Origin: Dactylorhiza incarnata
Taxonomy: Eukaryota; Streptophyta; Magnoliopsida; Asparagales; Orchidaceae
Assembly (NCBI GenBank): GCA_033032865.1
Contig: JAWHQI010000019.1
Span: 12,690,001-12,754,000 of the forward strand
Direction: 5' to 3'
DNA: 64,000 nt
Position numbers and translations under genes: made by a program. The notes below the pieces were generated by a model that saw only the letters and a list, made by a program, of their open reading frames with translations, was not told the DNA's origin and made no database searches. Positions 22,658 through 33,480 of this stretch are shown here, piece by piece. Numbering within the stretch: position 1 is the first letter of the stretch; each line of letters begins with the position of its first letter.

Positions 22658-22669
22658 GCTCTGATACCA
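22658..22669 (-). other. Primer binding site of E (tRNA-iMet)
   Basis: Minus strand TGGTATCAGAGC abuts the LTR end directly. Confidence 0.92.
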
Positions 22670-23821
22670 TGTGAAATTTTCCGTAGATCTAGGAGTGAGC
22701 AGGAATAGTATAACTAAAAGTTCAAGCCAAACAACCAGAAGCACATGAAGCAAACACAATCTTTATTCATCAAGCAAAATTCTTCATTACAGGGCGAGGT
22801 ATACATGGCGAGACATGATTTCGCCAGTACACAAACAGAAGAGAAAAACAGCTGAAAGGAAAACCAGCGGTCTGCCTGACTGAGACCGCCTGACCGCCCG
22901 ACCTGACAGTTCGCTCGACTAGAAGATGAGATCGCCCGAACTGCCTGCTAGCGACTTGAACAACACCAACTGAGAACCACGCGAACTCCCGGACTTCACT
23001 GATCCTCCTGAACTCCAGCAACCCGCACTACAAGCCGAGAGACCGCCTGAACACCTTCAGAAGAGGAGATGACCGCAGCTACCCGCACAATCCGCAGAAG
23101 CTGCACAAAGGAAGTTCGATCAGCAAGACCGACCAGTCACAAGAAATGAGACCGCAAGAACTAGCCACGAGTTCTGCTTACACTTGGTGCGATGTTTTTT
23201 GCTGCTACAGTGGCTCCTATTTATAGGCCTCAGACCTGATCCAGTCACCACCCTATGAGATAGAGTCACCGCCCCTTGATCGTGCGACCAGACCGGTTAA
23301 CTCGCGCGATCAGCAAAAGATCCTCCTGCTTAGTGAGCTCGTCGACTTCACGAAAAAGTCGTGCGATCTTGATGACTCGCCCGGTCATGACGCTCACCAC
23401 CTGTGTTCGCCACCCAACCTCCTCTAGAGACCGCGAACACACCAGGCCGACTAGAACACCAGCTCGCCAAGTCGACCAAACACATGTGACCGCATATACT
23501 AGCAGATCGCCGAAGGACCAGCCATGCGAACACAAACCGGAGACCGCGCGACTAAGAAGACCTTAGTCCACGCGCACCACAAAGAAACCAGACAGCCACC
23601 AGACTGGGCTGCCCCCACCACGCGGTCACAAGCACCAGACCGCGCGACCTCACCTCGGCACCCTTGGACAGAAGAACGGCGGTCACGCCGAGAAGCCCGC
23701 GGCTAGACCAGTGAGGTCAGACTGCCAGAAAAGACCGCAAGACCGTGCAGTCAAACCAGACCGCGCGGTCCCCCCCCCCCATACCGCTAACTCCACAACT
23801 TCCACTTCAACATTTTCAACA
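22670..23821 (-). repeat. 5' LTR of E (right copy, 1152 bp)
   Basis: Direct repeat of 17407-18563 with scattered substitutions and a small insertion near 23720-23733 relative to the left copy. Minus-strand CTATAAATAG near 23220 is the probable TATA box, with about 600 bp of GACCGC-rich U3 upstream of it. The C-run is only 23770-23780. Confidence 0.95.
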
Positions 23822-24201
23822 AACATTACTCATAATATTATTTAATCATAGCCAATCAACTAGTTTGTCACTAATGACACTTAACTAATATGGACCATAG
23901 CTCCTATAGGCCAAGTAAGTTCTCCATTTGAGGGGGAGCATCAACAAGAGTCATCCTCCATGGATGGTATCAATGATCAAAATGAGAGTGAAGGAGTCAA
24001 GACTGATAAGGACAAAGTTCCTTCTCCTAAGGACTTACAAAGTAAGCTTGATACAATCATACTAGATCTTGAAAGAAGAATTTCAAATAACATTGATGAC
24101 TCCCCAGCTCTCTGGGATTTTCCACAACATGGGCAATCCGGTGCCCCATCTGAGGGCGGAGAAGCTAAAAGAGCCACCAGCTGGTACTGATGATGTTCTT
24201 G

Positions 24202-24267
24202 GTAAGACTAACTAACCATCTTTAGTATACCTAAGGCATTAAATCTAACTCCAAATCATTATCCCAG
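24202..24267 (+). other. Intron 2 of B accessory gene (66 bp)
   Basis: Donor CTTG|GTAAGACT and acceptor TTATCCCAG|ATTTT. The junction forms GTT CTT GAT TTT TTG GAC, which joins the two conceptual frames without a stop, and the intron itself contains stops. The short AT-rich intron has canonical ends. Confidence 0.7.
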
Positions 24268-25868
24268 ATTTTTTGGACTCATCAGATCAAGATAGTCTAT
24301 CTGAGGGGGAGAAACCAGAAAATGATGATATTGATGCTGAGACTAATGATGGAATCCACCCTGATCACATTGATGATATTGCATCCTTTGCTGAAAAGGT
24401 GGATGATCCTGACCAAAGGGACAACATACATCCAGATCAGGTGATGCTTGCAGCTGAAGAGCACATCATACCTCAAGTGGTCCCTCCTCCAAGTCCAAAA
24501 AGGCTCTCAGTCCCAATTATTACTAATCAGCAAGCCTCAGCCTCCACTTCCTTAAAGTCCAATGAAAGCATTCTAAATGCTATTCACCTTATGTTAGAGA
24601 CTCATCTAACATCTATGAAGGAGTATGTAGACCAGTCAGCTTCCACAGTAAAAGCTTACATTGATCAGTCCATTCTAAGTGTAAAGTATGAAGTTATGGC
24701 TAAGGTTAAGGAAATTAAGGAAGACACTGCCATCCTGAACAAACAGATGACCAAGTGGTTTAATCTAGCAGAGAAATTTGTGGTCTCTCAAAATACAATT
24801 CTCAGATCAATGGACAAACACCTCCAACTCTCTGAACAGGATATGTCCTATGTGAATAATTATGTCAGCAAGATAAATGAGGTGATTGAAAAATCCTTAA
24901 ATCATATCCAAGAATATGTCTACTCCACTGCTTTGCAATTGAATGAGGATGCTGACAGGAACAATGAAGAGCTGAAAGCAGACATTGCTAATGTTTTCCA
25001 ATCCATTGTTGTCACAACAACTACTACACAACTGAATACTGAAGTAATAAGACTGAAATATGAGCTTCAAGCTGATTTTGAGAATGTGTTCCAAACCTTA
25101 TCTAGCACAATCACAACAGCTAAACAAGATCTACATCAACAAGTGTTTGAAGAAGCCAGAAAGGGGGAGGATACAAATTTAATCACAAATTCTGACCTAA
25201 CTCTCAAGGTTTTGCAAGGTACAAGGCTTGCCCTAAAGCTTCCTCTCCTGGATGTCAATAGAGCAGAAGATTGGGACTTCCCAAATCAAGAAGCTATTCC
25301 CCAAAATGAGAGACTGAAAAAGAGAAGATAAAGGGAAAAGGTAATGCTGGTTGAAGAATACATGGCCAAGCAAAGGGATGTGCAAGATAGATATCCTGAC
25401 TATAAGTATTGGAGTGATGACTCCAAGGAAATAATAGTGAATGCCTTGCTAAGCCATGGTCAAATTGGTAAAGATATTGATAAGCTCTATCCATCTGAAG
25501 AGTGGATAAAGCACTTAGAAAGAAACACAAAAAGAGATAAAGTATTCAAAGTCAACCTGGTAAGAAAGGAAAACCCAAGAAGAATGCCTTCAAGATATAT
25601 CCCAAAGCCATATATATTCTTCATAAGGCAAGAGAACAAAAGAAAAATAGCAGAAATTGAGGTTGTCAATGCTGAAAAAGACACTGCCACAAATCTTCCT
25701 AAAAACATGGATATGGGTGCTGAAGATAAGGAGATCCTAGCTCAAGAAGATGAAGTGGCTGCTGAAAGTGTGGTTGTTGCAGCAGACCAAGAGACCTCAG
25801 CTAAAGGAAAAGAAGTGGTTGCTGACTTTGCTGAATGCTCTACTTCTTCTAAGAAGAGGAAAATTTAA

Positions 25869-26241
25869 ATGAATGTATTTGAGTGTTATGGTCTTCTAAG
25901 TGTATATTGAACAATGTCTCATTTTCTAATAAGAATTGCAAATGAATGAATTGTTGATTTGATTATTTTTTTTTGTCATAAGCTAATCTGAGCCATAGCT
26001 TAATTTCACCATGTGTTATTGCTTAAATTAATCTGTGATGCATTGACATGATTATCTAATCATATTGTAGGGTTGATTAACTCTGTGGTAATATGACTAT
26101 CATAAACATTATCTGTTATAATATTTTTGATGGCATGTGTATGATATGATGAACTCCTTGTAGTGATGCAACATGTCAAGAATTTATGTGTTATGTACCT
26201 TAGCATTGAGGGTGTTCTGCCTTCTTCAAATAGGGCGAGAT
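25869..26241 (+). other. B 3' untranslated region and degenerate PPT
   Basis: AT-rich sequence after the accessory stop with no open frame. The PPT position (26228-26241) reads AAATAGGGCGAGAT, one change from the GGGGGAG type. Confidence 0.7.
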
Positions 26242-26742
26242 TATTGGGAATATGACCCTCAATGTTCCCTTGATTTGAAGAAGCTCCACACTCAATGCTA
26301 AGTACAAGTTGTATTTGATAAACCCTATTTCATCCCATGACCATGCAGGGTTAGGCTATTACAAGGTAAGAAGTAAGTTCAGTAGGTTTGCTGCCAAAAC
26401 CGCTGAGACAAGCTCTCTGTCTCAGCTGAACTATTGAGATAAGGCCAGGAGCCACTGAGAAGGTGTCTGGGCCAGCTGAGCTGCAGATAGAAGAAAACCG
26501 CTGAGAAAACTATTTGTCTCAGCGGATCCGCTGGGATGGGACAGTAATAGTCGTTGAGACTGCAGGCTGTCTCAGCCCAACCACTAAGATAGATTCAAAT
26601 GATCTGGCGGGTTGGCTTTTGGTGCAACACGCTGTAAAGCAAGATAGGAGGTTCCAATCACCTCCATACTGTATTAGGAGGACATCTAATAGCCATTGAA
26701 GACTGGATGAGTTTAAAAAAATCAATTAGGGCTTTGTAAAAG

Positions 26743-26779
<37 letters not shown>

Positions 26780-27529
26780 TGAAAAAGAAAAACTATTGTT
26801 CCATTGATGGCAGCCAAGAAAGCTTTCATTTCCTGCTTCCTGAAGCTGCAAGGAGAGAAAAGATTGTTCCTCTTGATCAACTCAAGATAGAACAAGTTAA
26901 TCCCCATTCATTCTCTGAAGAATAGGATCAGAAGAATCAGAGTTGAGGCTATTGGACTCATCCCAAATTCAAGACTGCTACACTAGTTGTTCAGCAACAG
27001 AAGACCAAGGCTTGATCAATTCTACCTTCTGTTGTAATCATCTATTATTACTTCTGTGGGAACTTAACAGTTCTGAGATTATAGGACATCTTTGCCTGAG
27101 GGTGTAGGGTTGTCTGGCCTGAGTTGTAGAGCTGAGAGGTCAGCTTGAGTGTAGGATCTTTGTGAGATATGAGGTAGGGTTGTTGAGTCTGAGGTAGGGC
27201 TGTTGAGCCTAAGGTAGGGCTTGGGAAAACCTAAGAGATCCTGAGGGATCTGTGTTGTAAGCTCTTGGAGCTAAGTTTAGAGGTGTTGGCATTATCTAAC
27301 TCATTGTTAGAAAGGTGAAGGGGGAAAGAGGACTACTCAAGATACCCTATCTTGAGGAACCTCTATAAGCCATCGTGAGTTTTCTGTGTGCTTGATTTAT
27401 TACTAACCTAAACTCAGAAAACAGCTAGGTTAAAGCCCAAATTAAAAAGAGACCTATTCACCCCCCCCCCCCCCCCTCCCCACCCCACCCCCCTCTAGGT
27501 GATTTAGTCTACATCCTAACAAACTATCA
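26242..27529 (+). repeat. 3' LTR of element B (1288 bp)
   Basis: TATTGGGAATATGACC to CAAACTATCA, partner of 8032-9293. Differences include a CT/CA microsatellite (about 26742-26780) not present in the 5' copy, TATA box changed to TTTAAAA, loss of one hairpin unit near 27200, and a longer C tract (27461-27476). Confidence 0.93.
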
Positions 27530-28554
27530 CTTTCCCTTTACACCTTTCTAACAGTGTGTTAGATAATGCAACCTCCTCCAAACTCAGCTCCAAGAGCCTA
27601 CAACACAGATCCCTCAGGATCTCTCAGGTTTGCTCCAAACCCTACCTCAGGCTCAACAGCCTTACAACTCAGGTTCAACAACCCTACAACTCAGGCAAAA
27701 TGCCCTACAACTCAGAACACTAATGTTCTTACAAAGATTATAGTATATGCTTACAACGGAGGACAATAAATATGTATTCTTCCGCTTTTGTCTTTTGTTG
27801 TTGTTTCACTACTGGTGGTGTCTTGAAGCAGGGCTGAAGGATAATAGCTTCAGGCCTTGCTCCTATCTAATTTTTCTCTTCAGCAGATGAGGAAAGATCA
27901 ACTTGCTCTTCTTGAATGAATCAGGAAGAACTACTTTCTCTCCTTGTATCTACCTGTAGGTTCAGAAAGCAGGGAGAGATCACTTGAGGAAGTCATCAAT
28001 GGAACAGTGCTCTCTATCAAATTTGCTTTCCACTTTTCAGCACCCCTTCTACAATGCCCTAACATGTTCTTTTATACCTCTTCCATCTGCAACGGAACTA
28101 AGGAGGGCCCTGACACAATATGGAGGGGAATAGAAAACTTTATCTTGCTTTACAGCCACTTGCGCCAAAAGCAGATCCCGCCAATGCATTATTTAGATTT
28201 GAATCTGTCTCAGTGATTTGGCTGAGACAGGCTTACATCTCAGTGGCTGAATCTGCCTTTGTCTCGGAGGATTCACTGAGACAGATAGTCTTCTCAGTGG
28301 ATTATGTCTAAATGCAGCTAAGCTGAGGCAGACCCCTTCTCAGCGGCTTCTGGCCTCGTCTCAGCGGTTCAGCTGAGACAATGATGTCGTCTCAGCGGTT
28401 TTGACAATAAAGCCACAACTTATTCCAATCATTGGAATAAACAAACCTTCCTTAGACATGATGCAAATTAGTGTTTATCAAATACAATATGTACTTAGCA
28501 TTGAGTGTGATGCCTCTTCAAATCAAGGGAACATTGAGGGAAATATTCCCAACA
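27530..28554 (-). repeat. Element C 5' LTR, outer segment
   Basis: Resumes after B with the repeated CTTTC (27530-27534) and runs to the outer LTR end ...TTCCCAACA at 28554, i.e. TGTTGGGAATATTTCC on the minus strand. It contains a mini-hairpin array (27587-27728) and a U3 cluster of GTCTCAGCGG/CTGAGACA words (about 28200-28410). Joined with 7852-8031 the LTR is about 1.2 kb, as in B. Beyond 28554 other sequence begins. Confidence 0.88.
27587..27728 (-). repeat. Mini-hairpin array in C LTR (seven perfect hairpins)
   Basis: On the plus strand the spacer CTACAACTCA or a close form alternates with perfect stems: GCTC/GAGC (27587), AGATCC/GGATCT (27607), GGTTTG/CAAACC (27627), GGCT/AGCC (27650), GGTT/AACC (27672), GGCA/TGCC (27694), GAACA/TGTTC (27715). 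Spacers are conserved and stems differ while staying complementary. Confidence 0.88.
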
Positions 28555-29153
28555 GATTCTTTCTCTTCTTGTAAATCTGCGACCCCTTATATTTCAAATA
28601 TCTTCTATATATACCTTCTGAATAATCATCAGAATCTATTCTAGGAAGTTTCTAATTCTTTGACTGTATTCTACGTTGCGTCAAATAACTTCTGACTTCA
28701 TATTGACGCACCTTTGAATTCTACTAGAAGCGGCTTTGAAATCTTCCTCAACTCTGAATTGAACATTGCTATCAATGTTGCAGTGTTTCATTATCGACGT
28801 ATCCGTCAAGATAAAGAACGAAGACTTTAATTTCTGACATCTGTGTCGAATACCATTCGATGTTGCATTGACTTCCAATGAATCGTCGATAGCCAGTCTG
28901 AGTTATCTTTACTTCCATTCAAAGTTACTTCGACTTTCAATCAAAGTTGTGTCGACTTCTTTTCGGCGCAAATTTAACTCAACTATTTTTGATCAACTTT
29001 CGACTAGACTTTGACACTCTAAGGTGAATATGACATCTTGGGACATCTAAAGGCCATATTACCCTCATTAAACAACATGGGTAATAAATCCTAGAGAATG
29101 AAATCACTTTTACATAATTTATAAGGTAAATTTAGAGGATGTTTTCCCCAACA
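28555..29153 (-). repeat. Partial LTR (J), minus orientation
   Basis: On the minus strand it begins TGTTGGGGAAAACATCC at 29153. It carries repeated GTCGACAC/AAGTCGAAG words (about 28770-28990) and a TATATATAG box near 28612, then is cut at 28555 by the outer end of C. It looks like U3 plus the start of R of another copia-type LTR. No second LTR or PBS is visible, so the call rests on structure alone. Confidence 0.5.
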
Positions 29154-30048
29154 CTTTAGATCACAAAAACAAGGTGTACAACCCATATTCGTCAACGATG
29201 GACCCATTCAAGATACGTAGGCAGAAGTCAAGAGTTAATGATTAAGACAAATCAGTCAGCAGGAGCAGTAGAAGGCCTGGGCCAGTATGTGTGAGTATCC
29301 CTCCATACTCGCTAGGTGGGTGACCATGGGAGATGCTCACCGAAGCAGCGCGAGATCCTCCCAATGTCGCATAGTCGCTAAGTAGGGTCGGGCTATAAAT
29401 AAGACCTCCCCCTGGATTTGACTATAAATAGGACCCCTGGGATACTAGGAATCACACCTTTGGCTGAGCTTTCGAAACCTATTTTTGAAGACTTGGACCA
29501 TGAGATCTTGATCATCCCCCTTGGTCGCCGTTTTAGATACTTGCCAAATTGGTTCCTTCCTCATACTCTGCTTGACCATTTTGGTTATGGAGGGGAAGTT
29601 TCTTCCAAGCTTTTAGGTACGTGGTCGGACCTCCCTACCGTAGCACCTAGGGTCCTTTTCTTGTTCCCTTAGTCTCTTTGTCCTTGCCCCTTGAACAGTC
29701 AACTTGTACCGCCAGACCAGTAACCTTAGGCTGCATTGATCAAAATATTTGAAGCCATAATTTTCTAGGCTTGAACGCGTTGGTGTGGTGAGCGTGGATC
29801 ATATCCAGAGGAGGAAAATCTAGCTAGAAGGCGAGATGGTGGAAGTTGACGAGCATGAAAGGATAGTCAGCAACTCGGCAGGTGGAGACGAGATTGTGAC
29901 AAGGTCGTATTTCAATGATTTCGCATGAAAGATAGAGGGGACATTGCAAGCAGTGTTGCTTCCTCGTGCAGAGGTCATGATGACTTTACCTCGTCGCGTG
30001 ACTCTGTCATAGGACGGTGGTCCCTCTAGGCGACCAGGAAAGGAGCAT
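29154..30048 (+). other. F 5' region: probable LTR/leader
   Basis: No gene. Two TATA-like boxes in near-repeated context, TATAAATA at 29394-29401 and 29423-29430, suggest LTR promoter sequence, followed by a long leader to gag. I could not find a convincing PBS or fix the LTR ends. Confidence 0.45.
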
Positions 30049-31260
30049 ATGGCGGAAGAGCCGGAGCGACTAATGCTATCACAGAATTACCCTGCAAGCT
30101 CTCAGAGAATCAGATTCCGAGATGCGGAGAACCTTGGGAGATTCCAAGATACTCGCCCAACTGACGAGTATGGTGGCGCTCTCGCCAAGTTGAAGATCAT
30201 CACCAGCAAGGGGGAAGGAGCCCATTATACGATGAGGTCATTTCTGCCCCAGTTCCGGAGGGGTTCATGGAACCCATTTTGAGTTATTAATCTGGGAGGG
30301 ATGACCGCATCAGTCACTTCCAATTGTTTGAAGACTCGTTTCCATCTGTACCATGTCAAACACGTTCAAATGCAAGCTATTTACCATCACCTTCCGGGGG
30401 AAGGCAAGAGATTGGTTCCACTAGCTAGTAGGAGGTTCCATTTACTGCATCGAGAACCTACGTCGAGGAGTGATGATGTGATTCACCACAGTAAAAAAGA
30501 GGAAGAAGAAGGCAACGACCCTCTTCTATTTAGTGCAAGGAGTGCACAAGACATTCGGGAACTACATCTATCGCTTCCAAGAAGAGGTTCTGGACATCCA
30601 AGAGGTGGATGAATTCACCCTGCAGCTAGCCATGACGTTCAGCCTGGGAGAAGGCCTCTTCAAGTTGGAGATCAGCAGAGATCCCCGCATGTCCTATGAA
30701 GAGCTTATTGAGAGGGTCAATAAGTTCGTTCAGGTGGATTCGTCAAATTGTGGCTTCCACACAAAGCCCACAAAGCTGACCAGGGAAAAAGAAGATAAAT
30801 AGGAGAAGATTCTGATGTGTGGAAAGAAGGAGGATCCTCAGATGTAGGAAAGTAAAAAAGCAAGGAGAAGGAAGGCGAGAAGAGCTGAGAAGGAGGGAAG
30901 TGCCCAGGAGGGATGAGCCGAGAAGGCAGGAAGTGAGGAGGCCCTTTGTGGCTCCGGATCATCGAGAGGAGGAGAGGAGGTACCAAGTTCATGTCAATAG
31001 GTCACCGTGAAGGCCAGCAGGAAGATCCCAACACTAAGGTCGGGGAAGAAGGTTCTCCCAGGAGAGGAGAAATGTCAACCAGCAAGAGAGGCGTTAGGAA
31101 GGATGACGTGAGAAAGCGATAGCCATTGCCCAGCAAGGCAATATGCATCACCGAAGGAACAATCAAATAAGGCACCAGATAGAGGAGATCCCCCTCTACT
31201 GTGAGTTGCATCGAGTGGAAGGGCATGTGATAATGGCTTGCCCGGACTTCTGGGAGCCTA
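30049..31260 (+). pseudogene. Tat-type gag remnant (F)
   Basis: A 30049-30282 frame (Arg/Glu-rich N-terminus), a capsid-like fragment in 30533-30802 (YRFQEEVLDIQEVDEFTLQL, MSYEELIERVNKFV) and a very charged Arg/Glu tail to about 31020. A short piece, CELHRVEGHVIMACP near 31200, is the remains of a knuckle-like CxLHxxxGHxTxxC motif of Tat gag. Separate frames show several indels. Confidence 0.7.
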
Positions 31261-31499
31261 GGAGGAGACTAGTAGCAGATGAAGGAGGAGGAGAGTAGTA
31301 GAGGCAGGAAGCCCCAGTCGAGCCGGCGGTGTTTGAATCCCCGTTCAAAGGAGGAATGAAGATCGGATTGACCAAGGAGGTCGCAGAGAAGTTGTCCAAG
31401 GAAGGGGGAGGAGCAGTGAAGGTGATTCATGGGGAGCAGGGCTGGGAGCTTCTCGTAAGAGAAATCTCCATCAGATCTACTGCAAGAGCATCGCCTCGA

Positions 31500-31990
31500 C
31501 CTCTCAGGAACCACCCTCGTTGCCCCCGTTGGATGAGATCACTTTATCAGAGGAGGATATGTTGGGGAATGAGAACCCCTTTCATGATGCCCTCGCGATC
31601 CAAGCAGTAGTGGAAGACTTTACTGTCGATCTGATCCTCGTGAACAACAGGAGCTCGGTAAATGTCATCTTCAAAAAGATGTTTCACCGGTTGGGATTAG
31701 AGGCAGGAAGAATGGTAGCTTCAGATGGTCCCCTCTTTGGCTTCTCGGGAGAGAATAAAGAGGTGGAGGGAGGAGCAGACTTGCTAGTAACACTCGGTGG
31801 CACCTCCATCAAGTGTCGGTTCTTCATCATCGATACACTAAGTTGATACAATGCGATCTTCGGGAGGCCGCTCATCAACTTCTTCAAGGTCATCGCCTCA
31901 TTCAACCATCATTGCTTGAAGTACTGCCAAGAAGATGTGCATATGAGGATCAAGAGCGATCCCAAAGCTGCCCAGGAGTGCTATCTTAAT
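31500..31990 (+). pseudogene. Tat-type aspartic protease remnant (F)
   Basis: Frame 31520-31846 reads FTVDLILVNNRSSVNVIFKK where the family has VDxGSSxNIL. The catalytic Asp-Thr-Gly is replaced by Asn-Asn-Arg. GRPLINFFKVIAS near 31860-31900 is the second conserved loop, after a TGA near 31843. Inactive. Confidence 0.75.
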
Positions 31991-32299
31991 GTAGTAAGCA
32001 CCATCAGCTGGATGGAGGATATAGAGGAGATGGAAAAGGTGCTGGACGGGATGGCTAGGCTGGAGGCCATGGAAGAGTTGGAAGAATTGGAAGAATTGGA
32101 AGTGTTCTCGGAAGGCAGAGAGCTTGGGTTGCTGAAGATCGGAGGATCATTGAAGATCAACGAGAAGATAGAGATGGTGGCATGCTTGTAGGAAAACATC
32201 AACATCTTCTCTTGGAGCTCTGCGGAGATGCTAGGAATCAATCTGGAGGTTTTCTTTCACCGACTCAATCTGGACCCCGAGGTCAAGACCATCCGACAA

Positions 32300-33480
32300 A
32301 AGAAGAGGGCAAGTGCCACTGCATTAACTGGGCCCATTAGAGAGGAAGCGAGGAAGCTGCTTGAGAGAGGCTTTATGTCAAAGATCTAGTATCCAGGTTG
32401 GATCTCAAATATTGTAATGGTGAAGATAGCCTGAGGGTGATGAAGAATGTGTATTGACATTTCCTTACTAAATAAATCTTGCCTAAAGAATTACTCTCCC
32501 TTGCCTCGAATCAATGAGCTGGTTGATTCCGCCGTCAGTTGTTCTGTGATGAGCTTCTTTGATGCCTTTTCAAGATACCATCGGATCTGGATGCATCACA
32601 ATGATCATCGCGATATCTCCTTCATCACCAACGATGGCTGCTACAACTATAGGATGATGCTCTTCGGGCTGAAGAACATAGGAGCTACCTACTAGCGAAT
32701 GATGGATCAAGTCTTCAAGGAGAAAAAGGGGCAGAATTTGTAGTATACATAGATGATCACTGGGTTATGATCTGGAGTGTCCAGGAGCATGTCATCGATC
32801 TGGTGGAGACTCTTACAATGCTTCGAATGTTCAAGATAAGGCTCAATCCAACGAAGTGCGTGTTCGGGGTAGGGAGAGAAAAGTTCTTGGGACTTCTTCT
32901 CACCCAAAATAGAGTGGAGCCTAATCTTGACAAAGTTAAAGCTATCTTGGAAATTGCATCGTCGAAGAGCACCAAAGAAGTCCAAAGGCTAACAGGAAAG
33001 TTGGCGGGCCTTAGTCGCCTCTTATCAAAGGTCGGAGAGAAGTGCTCTCATTTCTTCAAGACTCTTCGAAGCAGCCAGCAATTTGAGTGGACCAAGAAGT
33101 GTGAGGAGGCCTTTGAAAAGCTCAAGCAACTGCTAACCCATGCACCTATACTCCAAGGACCAAAGGAAGGTGAAGACCTACTCCTCTATATATAAGTGGG
33201 AATGGAAGCGGTGAGTTTGGTGCTTGTCATAGAAGAAGGAAAGAGGCATCTACCCATCTACTACGTGAGCCGATCCTCAGGAAAGAAGAAATATGGTATC
33301 CCATCCTGGAGATGCTAGATTCACCTTGGTGGTGTCGACACAGAAGCTCACTCCATCCGAGTCATGACTGATCATCCTCTCTAAAGTAACTTAGATGGAC
33401 GGGAGCACTCGAGATGGCTAGTGAAATGGTCAGTAGAACTCAGTGAGTTCGACATTTCTTTCTTGCCCAGGGTGGCGATG
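32300..33480 (+). pseudogene. Tat-type reverse transcriptase and RNase H (F)
   Basis: RT fragments: MCIDISLLNKSCLKNYSPLP (32447 on), YNYRMMLFGLKNIGATY, then VYIDDHWV near 32740-32760 in place of YVDDM, and connection domain CVFGVGREKFLGLLLTQ with VQRLTGKLAGLSRLLSK (32767-33195). The first RNase H follows as weak pieces (LPIYYVSRSS, about 33250). At least three stops and two frame changes. Confidence 0.85.

Larger units (their letters stand above)
17407..23821 (-). mobile_element. Element E: Ty1/copia retrotransposon, near complete
   Basis: Two LTRs (17407-18563 and 22670-23821) in direct orientation, target duplication AACAT (17402-17406 and 23822-23826), minus-strand PBS for iMet tRNA next to the right LTR, PPT next to the left LTR, and one long gag-pol frame on the minus strand. 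Internal length is 4.1 kb, usual for a simple copia element without accessory genes. It sits in intron 1 of the B accessory gene. The lineage is not Sirevirus; I cannot place it more exactly. Few breaks and similar LTRs suggest a later insertion than B. Confidence 0.95.
17383..23900 (+). other. Intron 1 of B accessory gene (now containing element E)
   Basis: Donor CTA|GTAATT at 17383 and acceptor CCATAG|CTCC at 23900. Joining the exons gives ACT CCT ATA GGC, in frame with the downstream frame that starts ATGGATGG at 23960. Without E and its target duplication the intron would be about 98 bp. Predicted from sequence only. Confidence 0.65.
15602..25868 (+). pseudogene. B accessory (env-like) gene, spliced, interrupted by two insertions
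   Basis: Starts MAPKSSKDLLEGYEIV at 15602 and reads in one frame to about 16285 with TGA stops at 15686 and 16040. This N-terminal domain (LEWFSNAKL, KIGGERVKISSARIEQALHI, SWGEVIFQRL) resembles by eye the putative plant transposon protein domain (Pfam PF20167). After the 16290-16965 insertion it continues about 16966-17382, splices to 23901, again at 24202/24267, and runs to 25868. Parts: acidic Ser-rich stretch, coiled coil (about 24580-25160), a Lys/Arg-rich tail ending SSKKRKI like a nuclear signal. No signal peptide or membrane segment is visible. Stops (for example 25329-25331) and a 1-nt shift near 24165 break it. Confidence 0.72.
8032..27529 (+). mobile_element. Element B: Sirevirus-like Ty1/copia element with accessory gene
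   Basis: Two LTRs (8032-9293 and 26242-27529), 5-bp target duplication CTTTC (8027-8031 and 27530-27534), iMet PBS, gag with two zinc knuckles, protease-integrase-RT-RNase H, then a long accessory (env-like) gene with its own TATA box and introns, a degenerate PPT and the 3' LTR. Two insertions lie inside the accessory gene: about 16290-16965 and element E. Without them B is about 12.4 kb. Coding genes carry stops and indels, so B is dead. Gag-pol plus a post-pol ORF fits the Sirevirus genus; a related copia branch is possible. Confidence 0.92.

Noticed and set aside
29418..29672. 84-codon frame in the F leader as a host gene exon
   Set aside because: No recognisable domain, within probable LTR/leader sequence next to TATA boxes; no splice context checked out.
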